A DNA stretch of 64,000 nt from Camellia lanceoleosa (Eukaryota; Streptophyta; Magnoliopsida; Ericales; Theaceae): contig CM045767.1 of NCBI GenBank assembly GCA_025200525.1, forward strand, positions 118,604,021 to 118,668,020. Direction: 5' to 3'. The notes beneath the pieces were generated by a model. It was not told the DNA's origin. It saw nothing but the letters and a program-made list of their open reading frames with translations, and did no database searches. Each line of letters begins with the position of its first letter. Within the stretch, counting starts at the first letter, position 1. Below are positions 35,601-45,910 of the stretch, in pieces. The position numbers and the translations under genes are program-made.

Positions 35601-36514
35601 CAGTGTGGGCTGTGTGTTCACCATCAACTAGAATTGTGTGTTCAGAAAATCAGAGCGTGGGCCGTGTGTTCACCATCAACTAGAACTGTGTGTTCAGAAA
35701 ATCAGAGTTAGGGCTGTGTGTTCTACTCTAAATCAGAGTGTGGGCTGTGTGTTCACCATCAACTAGAACTGTGTGTTCAGAAAATCAGAGTTAGGGCTGT
35801 GTGTTCTACTCTCAATCAGTGTGGGCTGTGTGTTCACCATCAACTAGAACTGTGTGTTCAGAAAATCAGAGTGTGGGCCGTGTGTTCACCATCAACTAGA
35901 ACTGTGTGTTCAGAAAATCAGAGTTTGGGGCTGCGTGTTCTACTCTCAATCAGTGTGTGCCGTGTGTTCACCATTAACTAGAACTGTGTGTTCAGAAAAT
36001 CAGAGTTTGGGACTGTGTGTTCTACTCTTAGTCAGTGTGTGCTGTGTGTTCACCTTCAAATTCGGGCTGTGTGTTCGACAAATCAGTGTTTGAGCCGTGT
36101 GTTCAATTCTTAACTAGTGTGTACCGTGCGTTCACAATCAATCGATGAGCCTAGTGTTCTGAAATTCGAGTGTTTAAACCACACGTTCAGGATGCAAGCA
36201 AAGTACTATGTCATAGGCTAAATTGTGTGTTCAAGCATGGCAAAGGTATGAAATGCACGAAAAATACAGAAAATAAAGTAAAATACCTCTCGTGCCTCGT
36301 AAGAAAGGTGATGCTCCGGCTCTCGCAGAAGTAGATCTCCGGGTGCCAGATCATTGAAGTCAGTAAAATGACGAAAAATGGCCCGCGGAAGAATGTGTAC
36401 CGACGGGGCGTATCTCTCGGGAATAAAGGGGCGGACCCTCGGGGGCAGCGTCATGATATCGAAATCATCCCCGGCACCTGGAGGACCTCCACCATGAGGG
36501 AAATTACCCGCCAT
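32619..36514 (-). pseudogene. Antisense six-exon plant mobile domain (PMD) gene in the Tat element
   Basis: Exons on the - strand: 36514-36287, 34988-34332, 34205-34047, 33954-33376, 33294-33196 and 33025 to about 32619 (or a stop at 32654). All five introns have GT...AG borders and lie between codons, giving about 76+219+53+193+33+125 codons. Exons 2-3 carry the PMD core: REWYTELPEAVRDLVD, ERWWDTINSFYFSATGDLTM, PLDFAVLTGLDIGGWPI and RTSLATLY. Exon 4 has ITWQPW and AWFLGERFLRQVWGYN. The tail is Gly/Pro/Arg-rich, then acidic. Cellular PMD proteins (MAIN, MAIL1) act in the nucleus with a PP7-like phosphatase on gene expression and transposon silencing. Transposon PMDs are of unknown role. Damage: in-frame TGA at 33879-33877, and a probable one-base shift at the C6 run 32764-32769, after which the other frame gives a natural acidic tail ending near 32619. 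The ATG at 36514-36512 is the first in frame. Confidence 0.85.
34990..36230 (-). repeat. Minisatellite filling intron 1 of the antisense PMD gene
   Basis: Intron 1 (34989-36286) is almost entirely tandem repeat. At 34997-35100 there are four copies of a 24-base unit containing GCAAATGAAATGAATAAGC. From about 35125 to 36130 there are roughly thirty units of 25-35 bases sharing the core TGTGTGTTCA, in a higher-order alternation of three types (GTGTGTTCAGAAAATCAGAG, GTGTTCACCATCAACTAGAA and GTGTTCTACTCTCAATCAG). Because units vary in order, unequal exchange or slippage is the likely source. It makes this intron far longer than the others. Confidence 0.9.
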
Positions 36515-36899
36515 TTCGAAAAATTTGCTAAAGGAGCAAAATGAGCCAAAATTAGAAAAAGTCAACAAAAGTCAACTCTCGGGAAATGAAAAAGTCAACA
36601 AAAGTCAACTCCCGAGAAAATCTTCCAAATATTGAGACAAACTTACCTCAAGTGGTGAAAATGAGAAAAGAAGCCCCGAAATCAAAATTTAATCGGTCCA
36701 AAGTGCTTAAAATCGAATGTTTTTGCGAAAACAACTTGCGGAGGAATTTGAAAAGCGCGTATAAAGTGCAGATCTGAAGGAGAAAATGGTTTGGGAGGCA
36801 AGAGGAGAAGTTTTCGCAGCTGTGGGTGTGAGCTCGAAGTGAATGAATGAGAGAATATAAAGAAAATGAGGCGAAAAGACCAAACTGCCCCCTGTTTTG

Positions 36900-37010
36900 G
36901 GCAGGTGGCCGGCCGGCCACCTTTTCTGGCTGGCCGGCCATTTGCTTTTTGGAAACTGGCCGGTGGCCTCCCCTTGGGCAACCAGCTGGCCGGCCATGTC
37001 CCCCACATGC
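36900..37010 (-). promoter_or_regulatory. GGCCGGCC palindrome cluster upstream of the PMD gene
   Basis: Contains GGTGGCCGGCCGGCCACC (36904-36921), two further GGCCGGCC sites (36931, 36989) and one CCGG variant. It lies about 390-490 bases upstream of the PMD start codon, with a TATA-like TTTATAT on the - strand near 36860. It matches clusters in the LTR and upstream of the DUF7745-like gene. Confidence 0.5.
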
Positions 37011-37014
37011 TCAC

Positions 37015-37924
37015 CTAGCTCTCTGCAAATTTTGAGGAAGATCGGAGTTCCCGGGACCTGAAAAAGTTCAAGAAAAGTGCACTTTCTGGCGCGAAATTGC
37101 TCAGCTGCAATTTCTGACATGTGTCTCATCATTACTCATCAAAATCAGAGTGTATCCTTTTTAAGCATGTTGTAACCTCTCCGGGAGGTGAACCAGAGGC
37201 CGCAGTCGAGTCGCCTTCGCTGAAATGCGCGTTTCCTTACTCGTTGTTTCGCAACAAACGGGCACTCTGATTTATGCTCGTTTTGCATTGTTGTGCACAT
37301 AACTTGCATTCTCATGAGCATTTTGCATTGTCATGCATGTTTTCTTAATATTGCCATACTTCTGTGCTTGAGCATGCGTTGTCACGCACGTTCCTTTCTC
37401 GCATTGCGATGCATTCACTCGCCGACACTGTGTGTGTCAAACTTTCGGGATCACAGGAATCACATTGAATATATGTTGTTAGCATATTGTTCTTGTTGAA
37501 TTTCTCTTTTTTACAGGCACGATATTGTATGTACGGTTCATTTGAAATTTGTGCGACTGCACGAATCGCAAGTATCGTATCTTCCCCGTGTGAGACGCGA
37601 CGAGAATTGAATGATTCTCCGCATTCCCAACTGCATGAAATGCAGTTGTTGCTTTGCATTCTTGCTTAAAACTGTTGCATCTATTTGCGAATACTTGCTT
37701 CATTACGACTTCTTTGCACTTACATGATCATTAAGTTACATCTGGCTCCATGCATATCGCTTTGCATTTTGCCCCCTTTGCTTGCGGGCATGCCTGCGGG
37801 CACATATCTCTGTTCATCTTGTATGATTGTCTAAGTCTTCGGCCTTGTCAAAAATGGGTCGTCTCTGGGCTTTGACATTCACTCCCGTCACTTGTGACTT
37901 CCGAGTTCTGTCAAAAAGGGCAAC
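37015..37924. other. Region between the PMD promoter and the 3' LTR
   Basis: No gene. Rich in TTGCAT/GCATTG words (about 37260-37420 and 37640-37760), suggesting a degenerate short repeat. It ends with the purine-rich CAAAAAGGGCAAC (37912-37924) next to the LTR start, a plausible polypurine tract. Confidence 0.5.
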
Positions 37925-38953
37925 TGTAGACACCCCATTTTTGACCGACCTTAAGACTCAGACGTCACCGATTGAGCGCTCGGTGATGTTGCATATTGTG
38001 CTCGTTCAGAAGTCTCAGAGTCACGGCCGTGAGCCCTGCCTCCGGACTTCCGAACCCTCTTCTGTACCTTGTCTCGATTTGCGAACCAGACTCGGTTTTC
38101 TCTGTTTCTTTTCCTGAAGGGAGGGAGAGGTCCTGTAGACCATCTCTCAGTGGCCGTAGGCTAAATTTTGTGGCCGTAGGCCATTTTGCCCATTTTGCCC
38201 ATTTCGAAGCCCGGTTCCCGATTTTCGGAGTTGTCAGGCCGTGTGCCTCGGTTCGGGACCGTCTAACCATCTCCGATTCCTCCAGTTTTTGGCATACATC
38301 TTATTTACTCCCTTTTGAGGGACACTGATGTCTGAGAGACCCACTTCGTGGTTGAATGCCACTTCGATTAATGACTGTTTTGGGACCCGGCTGCGTGTTT
38401 TGGCCCCCGAGCATTCGTTTTGCATCGGTTTTCGTTCATTTTTGGCAGGTACCTCTGTTTTATCACCAGGAAGGTCACTGAAGGGTGGGAGGCCAGCAAT
38501 TGTCTCAGCAACCAGTTATATTCCTCCGGCGCTCTCCGACGCCCGTTTTTCTCACTTTCGAGCCAATGTTGACCACCCTAGGGCCATTTTCTTCAACCCC
38601 AAACCACATATTTGTGTTGTACACACATGGGAGGACCCTAAAAGTCTATGGCCGGCCAGTAATTGTTGTTGAACCTTTTGAACCCCTTCTAAAAGTGGCT
38701 TGTTGTCTCTCCTGTTTTACAGTTGCCAATTTCCAACCAGAGGGTCTTGTTGAGGACACATGGGAGGACACCTTTTTGTAGTGGCCGGCCAAAAATTCCT
38801 CTGGACCATTTTGCCCCTTAGCCGGCCGGCCATAGGGGGTGGCCGGCCGGCCGGCCACCTGTAACAAAAATAGCAGGCCGGCCATGTAACGCCCCGACCC
38901 TTCACACATCATCGATATTGTCCGCTTTGGGCCACGCCCGCACGGATTTGTCC

Positions 38954-39023
38954 TTCCCAGGGGGTCACCCATCCTAGAACTACTCCAGGCTAAGCACGCT
39001 TAACCGCGGAGTTCTAGTAGGGA
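38954..39023 (-). ncRNA. 5S rRNA-derived segment in the left TRIM LTR
   Basis: On the - strand the words AGAACTCCGCGGTTAAGCG, TGCTTAG and CTAGGATGGGTGACC follow 5S rRNA order, including the regions of the internal A and C box promoter for RNA polymerase III. It is a transposon-borne relic, not an array gene. Transcription is possible but not shown. Confidence 0.85.
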
Positions 39024-39314
39024 TTTCACCACTTGGGAAAAGGCCTCGATGCTGTATAAGGGTCCCGGTCTTTACTTTTATAGCCCAGTAACTCCCCCTC
39101 CATTCCCGATGTGAGACACCGGGGCCTTACAATCACCCCCCCTTAGGGTCAGACGTCCTGCAAGAGGCTCGCCACCAAGCCCGCCCACATGCACCGAAGC
39201 GACGCCAGGCCCACACTCGGTACTCCGAGAGTCGGCTCGATACCATTTTAACGCCTGACCCTTCACACATCATCGATATTGTCCGCTTTGGGCCACGCCC
39301 GCACGGATTTGTCC

Positions 39315-39384
39315 TTCCCAGGGGGTCACCCATCCTAGAACTACTCCAGGCTAAGCACGCTTAACCGCGGAGTTCTAGTAGGGA
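39315..39384 (-). ncRNA. 5S rRNA-derived segment in the right TRIM LTR
   Basis: Second copy, the same as the left one by eye, 361 bases further on. See the left segment for motifs. Confidence 0.85.
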
Positions 39385-40654
39385 TTTCACCACTTGGGAA
39401 AAGGCCTCGATGCTGTATAAGGGTCCCGGTCTTTACTTTTATAGCCCAGTAACTCCCCCTCCATTCCCGATGTGAGACACCGGGGCCTTACAGGCCATGT
39501 TCCGTGGGATGTGTGCTTTGCAGCTGTATAGCTTTTTCCCCCAAAATATCTGATTTCGGGGGACTTTTGTAGAAGAGGGAAACTTAATCCCATCTCTCTT
39601 CACATTTTCTCTTTTTGTCTCCTCCATCCTTGCATACATACAGCAGCTCTAGCTCTCCCTCAAGGGTTGAAAAACTTGGTTTGAGCATATAGATACATAT
39701 CTCTCTCATTTCCTCTCAAAATCTCTAAGTTTTGCACCATTTCTCCATCACTACCAAGCACCACCACCACCACTCCATTTCCAGCCGCTTGGGGAGCTTT
39801 CCAGCAGCTAGGAAGCAACATTCCTTGGTCCAAGAGGTAGCAAAGAAGTGGTCTTCAAGGCAAAATGAAGAATCAGCAACTTTTCAGAGTCTGGCACGCA
39901 TTTCAAGAAAAGGTGTAAACAGAGGCTAATTGGGGCATCCCAGTGGATTTCCGCGCAAGGCAGCCCAAACATGCAAAGATTCATCGAATCAGGCGTACCT
40001 GGCTTGCATGCGATTCGCTTTTTCTTACTTAATTTGTTAATTAATTAGGAATTTGGATATTATTCGGACTGTAATATTTTGGACTGTATTATTCTTTCAT
40101 TTGGGACTGTATTATTTATTCGAACCCTCTGTGCGAGGGCATAATTGTAATAAGTGTGGGTGAGTGTAATGTATGTCTTCCAACCCCACGTCTTTCTTCC
40201 CTTTTATTTACCTGCTTATGATGGTTAGATATAGGGCATATTTCAATTAGCATACAGTATGACAGCATGTTTGCATCATTCATCTGTTTTGCACGCACCG
40301 GGCTCGGCGCATCATACAAACTGCATTTGTATTTCAATTCCAAATTGAATACGTGTTAGTTGTAGCATCCCATATGCCATGTTTAGAATAGCCGAGCCTG
40401 CTATAATTCGCATCTTTGCATGTGTTGCATCAGGCAATTCTGTGTATCTAGGATCATGCATGGATTTCTAATAAGCTTCTGTTTTGGCTTGGAGTACTCG
40501 GTGAGTTTTATGCTTTAGCATCCTTGCATGTGTGTGAGTGACTGCCATGAATAGCATGCTTACTATGAGGCTATGTGCTTATGTGATATAACTGCCTTGA
40601 ATGCCTGTGGGTGGAGGTTGAGTTACTTGGATTGGAATAATTCATCAAATGTTT

Positions 40655-40750
40655 GTTTTAAGCCCACTAGATAGTGGCAAAATCACGTTTTCTAAGCCCA
40701 CCCGAGGGTGGCAAATCCACGTCTTAGCCTACCTGCGGGTAGCACCATCA
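40655..40750 (+). repeat. Triple tandem hairpin repeat in the Tat 3' LTR
   Basis: Three units of about 30-38 bases, each with the word AAGCCCAC or AGCCTAC followed by a small inverted repeat: CCCACTAGATAGTGGC, CCCACCCGAGGGTGGC and CCTACCTGCGGGTAGC, then CA(C)G or ACCATC. Stems are kept despite base changes on both arms. Confidence 0.8.
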
Positions 40751-41261
40751 AACCATTTTTCAAACAAACAAACATGAAATATTTTGTTCCAATTCAGGCG
40801 ACCCAGTCTATACTTGTATGCTGCGCATATCACATAGTAACTTAGGCTAATAACCGGAATAAGAACATACAACGTTTTCAAAAACAGATATCATGGTTAG
40901 TAGAGGCCGGTCTTTGATCGGCGGCGAGAATGCTCACAAGTGACCTTCTGTCGTACCCAAGTTCCCAGCCGAGGCAACTTTGGTGATGCGGACACGTGGC
41001 CTTTGGCACCGAGTTAGGGTTTCCTAAATTTCCCATTTAAAAACATTTAGGTGGCGACTCAGATCCGGGCGGCGATCCATGTTTGGCACTTCTTTCAAAA
41101 AATCTGCTTTCAAAACGATTTGCCGGATTTGGACTCTTTGGCTCAAGATTGAGAACCGTGACATTTGAGTCCATCGAACTGTAGTGACCCAATATCGAAC
41201 CAGAACGGGGGGGACTCGCACTCCCTTTCCCCGGGATGCGTTCGGGGACGTCTACACCTAG

Positions 41262-41780
41262 TCTGTCACCTGGTTGGAGAATAGGGAAAGTCACAAACAC
41301 AATTAGGGAGAAAAGTAGTACCCGTGGTTTTCGCGTGAAGATTATACCTTTAGTGGGCATTCCGTTATCTTCTTATGTGCTATATTTATTTCGGATGTCA
41401 ATTGAAGGTAGAAATGCGTAGTTTTGATTTTAAAAAAATAAAAAAATGGGGGTTATACTTGTTCATTTTAACAAAATAATAATAATAATAATAATAATAA
41501 TAATTTTGTGTTGTACTTGTTGTAAAAAAAAAAAAAAAAACACACACAGAAAATAAAGGTTGCCCCATACTTTATAAGCAGGTGCAGGCAGAGGAACCGT
41601 TGACCAAGCCGCATGTGCGGGGGCACGTGCGGTTTGGGCCCCGCATGTGCAGGACGACATTTCAAAAAAAAAAAAAAAGCGCACGGGGCAAATCGCCGCA
41701 CGTGCAGCCTGGGTCACGTGATGAATGGCAAATCGCACCCTGCTTTAAAAGCAGGTGCGTGAGTGGTGCGGGACTTTTCC

Positions 41781-41813
<33 letters not shown>

Positions 41814-43698
41814 AAAAATGTTTTGTTTTTGTTTTTGTTTTCTTTTTATTATTTTTGAATTTCATTTTTAATTTATTTAAGTAAATAAATACATAAATAA
41901 ATTTTAAAACTAAATAAATAAATATACATTTATTTTATTTATAATTTTTTCTAAAATTTTTTATTTATTTATTTAGTTATTTATTTATTTATTTTTATTT
42001 TCTATTTTCGTAAAAATAAAATAAAATAAAATAAAATAAAAAATCAGTTAGTTTAGGTTATTTTATTCTATACTTTAGTCTCTTTTGTAGTTTAGTTATT
42101 TTATAGTTTAGTTTAGTTTAATTTAGTTTATAATTTAGTTAATTTAATTTAAGGTCATTTTTTACTCATTTATTTAATTATTTTTGTTTTTATTTACAAA
42201 AAAAAAAAAAAAAAAAAAAAGAAGAAGGGGGAATTGCATGTGGGACATTAGTGGGCCAACTTGTGCTTTCATATTTTATTTTATTTTCCTGATTAGTTCT
42301 ACGGTTTTGTGTCTATTTGTTTTTGGTGTGTGCAGGCTATGAGTGGAACGTGTATCTGCTCGGGCCTCCAAAAAGGCCAGAGGTCCCAGCATTTCCCGCC
42401 ACCACCACCACCGGCTTCCTCGTAGTACCCACCTCTATATTGCTTTGTCTCTTTTATTTTTATTTTTATTTTTCTTTTTAGCTCTTTCTTTTCTTCCAAA
42501 AAAAAAAAGAAAAAAGGAGTGTATATGTTTCTCTCTGCCTACCTGGATGTGCATCTACAATTCTGGTAATATTATCTCATTTCTCTTTACTTTTCCATTG
42601 AGGACAATGTCATATTCAAGTTGGGGGATGAGGGTTATATTTTCTTTTGTGCATTTCTATTTGGCTCATAATTCATGCTTATACCTGTTTCACTTAATTG
42701 CATTACTTCACTTGATGTCACTTTTTGCTAGTAGGGTAATGATATTTGCATATGTTAATTGGAAATCATAGTAGATTTGTATGAAAAGGGTTTATTCGGT
42801 AGATACTTGCATGTGATGTTTGCACAAGAAGAGTTGTCTGTGTTTGTGGTTTTAGTACACTTGTTATGAGTATGCCTTAATTCACATGAACACACTATCA
42901 TAGCGGTGATCTTTTTATTATAATTCCTGGTGTACATCATTGATAATAGCTAGCGTTACAGAAAAGAATAAATGAGGAGCCAAGATTCTTAAAAAAAAAA
43001 AAACTTGACTTGTTTGGGTTCGTAGCCTTTTTAACTCGAGTTATTAAGCCCGTAGAGGTGTCTCTACACCTAATGCCCTAAAACCGTCTGGTTTGGGAGT
43101 CATTGGCCCAAAACTTGCTACATGGGTTGATTAGAAAGCTTAAGGGACTTGGACATTGCACAGTTAAAGAAAAATAAGAAGAATTACTTGTTCGGATTCG
43201 TAACCTTTTCAACTCGAGTTATTAAGCCCGTAGGGGTGTCTTTACACCTAGTGCCCTAAAACCGTCTGGTTTGGGAGTCAATGGCCCAATGCTTGTTACA
43301 TGGGTTGATTAGAAAGCTTAATGAATCAGGACATTGCACAGTCATTTAAAAAAAAAAACTACTTTTGAGATTCTTAGCTGCAACATGTTAGTTTTTCTGT
43401 ATATGTTGGGTGTTATTATGAGTTACACTGGGCTATTATAATGGATAGTTAACTAATATGGAGATAGCACTTTACACCAAGGGTACTCATGACTTGTTTA
43501 CTAGCATGCACAAGTACAGGGGACTTTACTTTTGTATTAACTGAATTATAGTTTTGACTCAATAGGTTCCTTCATACTTGTCCATTATGCCTTTAATGAC
43601 TCATGATGTCTCAATATCACACTCTAGTGGCACATAAGTTGATTGTTAGGTGGAGTAGTGTGGTCATTTGTTGTTGAGTATATATGAATATGTTAATG
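41262..43698 (+). other. 3' untranslated part of the Athila-like element
   Basis: No coding region. It holds several A/T homopolymers, an (AAT)n run at about 41475-41503, and a GC-rich patch (41575-41780) with repeated GCACGTGCGG/GCACGTGCAG words. The phrase TTGAGGACAATGTCATATTC with AAGTTGGGGGATG after it (42597-42630) marks the start of the 3' noncoding region in many Athila-type elements. A two-copy tandem repeat follows at 43010-43346. Confidence 0.65.
43010..43346 (+). repeat. Two-copy tandem repeat of about 180 bp
   Basis: Copy 1 (about 43010-43176) and copy 2 (about 43192-43346) share AACTCGAGTTATTAAGCCCG, ACCGTCTGGTTTGGGAGTCA and ATGGGTTGATTAGAAAGCTT in the same order with roughly 90% agreement by eye. 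AACTCGAGTT is a perfect palindrome in both. Confidence 0.9.
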
Positions 43699-45019
43699 TG
43701 TAGACACCCCATTTTTGACCGACCTTAAGACTCATACGTCACCGATTGAGCGCTCGGTGATGTTGCACATTATGCTCGTTCAGAAGTCTCAGAGTCGCGG
43801 CCGTGCGCCCTGCCTCCGGACTTCCGAACCGCCTTCTGTGCCTTGCCTCGGTTTATAACGACTCGATTTTCTCTGTTTTCCTTCTCGAGGGGAGGGAGAG
43901 GTCCGTAGAGACCATCTCGATGGGTCAGAGGCCATTTTGCCCATTCGAGTTCGGTTTTGAGCCGTCAGGCCGTGTGCCTCGGTTCGGGACCACCCAACCA
44001 TCTCCGATTCCTCCGGTTTCCGGCATGCATCTCATTTACTCCCTTTCGAGAGACACTGGGGTCTTAGATACCCACTTCGCAGCCAAACACCACTTTCGGT
44101 GCTTAACGGCCGGTTTTCGGGACCTCGAACTGCGTGTTTTGGCCCCCGAGCATTCGTTTTGCATCGGTTTTTGTTCATTTTTGGCAGGTACCTCTGTTTT
44201 ATGATAAGGAAGGTCACTGGAGGGTGGGAGGCCAGCAATTGTCCCAGCAACCAGTTATGCTCCTCCGGCGCCTCCCGGCGCCCGTTTTTCTCACTTCCGG
44301 GCTAATGTTGAACACCCTAGGGCCATTTTCTCCGAGCCAAAACCACATATTTGTGTTGTACACACATAGGAGGACCCTAAAAACACATGGCCGGCCAGTA
44401 ACTCTTATTGACCCTTTTGAACCCCTCTTTCAAGTGGCTTGTTGTCTCTCCTGTTTCAGAGTTGCCAGATTCCAACCACAGGGCCTTGTTGTACATACTT
44501 GGGAGGACACCAACCTTTGGTGGCCGGCCAGAAATTTTCACTTTCCATTTTTGCCCTTGGCCGGCCGGCCATGGGGGGTAGCCGGCTGGCCACCTCCAAT
44601 AAAGGGGCCTAGCCGGCCTACTTCCTTAAGATGTGTGCATTCCAGCTGTGCTTTGAATTTCCCCCAAAAATATCTTCTCCGGGGGACCCCTTTGGAGGGA
44701 AATATAGAGCTCATTTCCCTCCATTACAAAGAGGACTCCTCTCTCCCTCTCTTGCACACATTAGTGTCCTCCCAACTCAAGAGAAGACAATACAAGTGTT
44801 GATTGGAGCATACATATACATACAACTCCATTTTCTTCAAGTTTTAGGGCCATTTCTTCATCATCTCCAAGCTCTATCATCACAACTCCATTCCAGCAGC
44901 TAGGAGGCATCCATTCTTCAAGCAAAAGGGAGCCAAGACTTGTCTACAAGGGTAAGTGTCCATTTCCCTCTTTTGTAGCATTTTCTTGCCTCTTTTCTTA
45001 AGCCTATTTTATTATTTTT

Positions 45020-45910
45020 TTGAGCTCCGACCAGAACTGAAAGGGGCCTTATTTTGAGCTATTCTTCATGTTTGTTCAAGGGCTCAACCCTGTTTGAGCC
45101 CTCCATCTTGCACTTGTTTCAATATCCTCTTATATGCCATTATTTTGCATTAAATATTTGGCCTATGTGTGATTCGATTTGGAGTATCTCATGAACTGAT
45201 ATTGTGCTTAGTTTGAGCCCCTCTTCAACATTTAAGAAAGGCTCAACCTTGTTTTCATGCTCCATATGCCACTTGCTTTGAATCCATGTTTTACCCTTGT
45301 TTTTGCATGCTTCATCTAGCTTATGAGTGATCTGCTTTCGAGCATGATGTAAACTGTGAGTAGGCCTATTTTGAGCCCCTCTTCAACATTGAAGAAGGGC
45401 TCAACCCTGTTTGGCCTCTCTATCATGCGCTTACTTCATAATCTCTCATATTTACTATAAACTTGCATGATTTGTTTGGCTTATATGAAATTTGTTTTGA
45501 AGCATGTAATGAACTGTGAGTAATCTTATTTTGTGTCCCTCTACAACATTGTAGAAGGGATCAACCTTGTTGGGGGTCTCCATGTTGTGCTTGTCTTTAT
45601 ATCTCTCTTTGGCCCCCATTTTTGCATGCTTTTTAGGCCTATCTAGCTTCTGTTTTTGGCCATCATCAGTACTGAAAATATCCATATTTTGGCCTTTTTG
45701 TCATGTTTTGTTAAGGGTCCAAGGCTGTTTGACGAATGTAAGGCATACTTCATGTTCTAGCCTTTGTAGGCTTCATTCTTGCATGACATTTTTAGCAAGT
45801 TTACATACTGATTTCAGGGTTGTCATAAACTGTAAATGTTCATATTTTTGGTCCCTCATCATTGTTGTAGAAGGGAATTTTTCAGTTTAAGCATCGCATA
45901 CATCACTTGC
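45020..45910 (+). repeat. Degenerate ~160-bp tandem repeats, each with a CCTCTTCAACATTGAAGAAGG-like hairpin
   Basis: Six units start near 45055, 45215, 45370, 45535, 45692 and 45850. Each has a palindromic core (CTTCAACATTGAAG in the best copy at about 45384), then AGGGCTCAACC.TGTT, a TGC.CTT.TTTC... line and a TTTTGCAT word. The array belongs to the extra segment of this LTR copy. Confidence 0.75.

Larger units (their letters stand above)
38885..39492 (-). mobile_element. Cassandra-like TRIM (miniature LTR element with 5S rRNA sequence)
   Basis: Two direct repeats, 38885-39131 (247 bp) and 39247-39492 (246 bp), enclose 115 bp without coding capacity. The TSD GGCCA (38880-38884 and 39493-39497) is perfect. 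On the - strand the interior begins with a degenerate Met-tRNA primer site (GGTATCGAGCC) and ends with a purine tract AAGGGGGGTGAT, so - is the sense strand. Each LTR contains the 3' two-thirds of a 5S rRNA gene in sense orientation, the defining property of Cassandra elements. Movement depends entirely on other elements' proteins. The second repeat starts TT instead of TG, a terminal mutation. Confidence 0.9.
22482..41256 (+). mobile_element. Tat-lineage Ty3/gypsy retrotransposon with two antisense genes
   Basis: LTR ends TGTAGACACCCC (22482) and GGGGACGTCTACA (41256) with perfect TSD CCTAG at 22477-22481 and 41257-41261. In order: truncated 5' LTR, remnant of gag, damaged protease, reverse transcriptase-RNase H, an additional archaeal-type RNase H, integrase, a 3' noncoding stretch, two genes on the opposite strand (DUF7745-like and PMD), a purine tract, and a 3.3-kb 3' LTR containing a Cassandra-like TRIM. 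The extra RNase H before integrase is the hallmark of the Tat/Ogre lineage. Extra antisense reading frames downstream of pol are known in this lineage. The LTR parts that can be compared are nearly identical by eye, so insertion was fairly recent. It cannot replicate itself because the primer site and most of gag are deleted. Confidence 0.92.
37925..41256 (+). repeat. 3' LTR of the Tat element
   Basis: 3332 bp including the 608-bp TRIM at 38885-39492 and its 5-base duplication, so about 2.7 kb originally. Starts TGTAGACACCCC, ends GACGTCTACA. Compared with the family LTR at 43699 it lacks a segment of nearly 2 kb at 39860/39861. It carries GGCCGGCC sites at about 38650, 38782, 38821 and 38841 and a triple hairpin repeat at 40655-40750. 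Confidence 0.92.

Noticed and set aside
34990..36230. CRISPR-like look of regularly repeated units
   Set aside because: Units are contiguous with no unique spacers, they vary in order, the DNA is plant nuclear, and the array lies within a spliced intron. It is a minisatellite.
38885..39492. A genuine 5S rRNA gene cluster
   Set aside because: Only part of the 5S sequence is present, twice, within LTR-like repeats with primer site, purine tract and TSD. That is a Cassandra-like TRIM.
41575..41780. GC-rich patch with repeated GCACGTGCGG words as a CpG-island promoter
   Set aside because: It lies in the 3' untranslated part of the Athila-like element between homopolymers, with no gene downstream. 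Possibly a degenerate repeat only.
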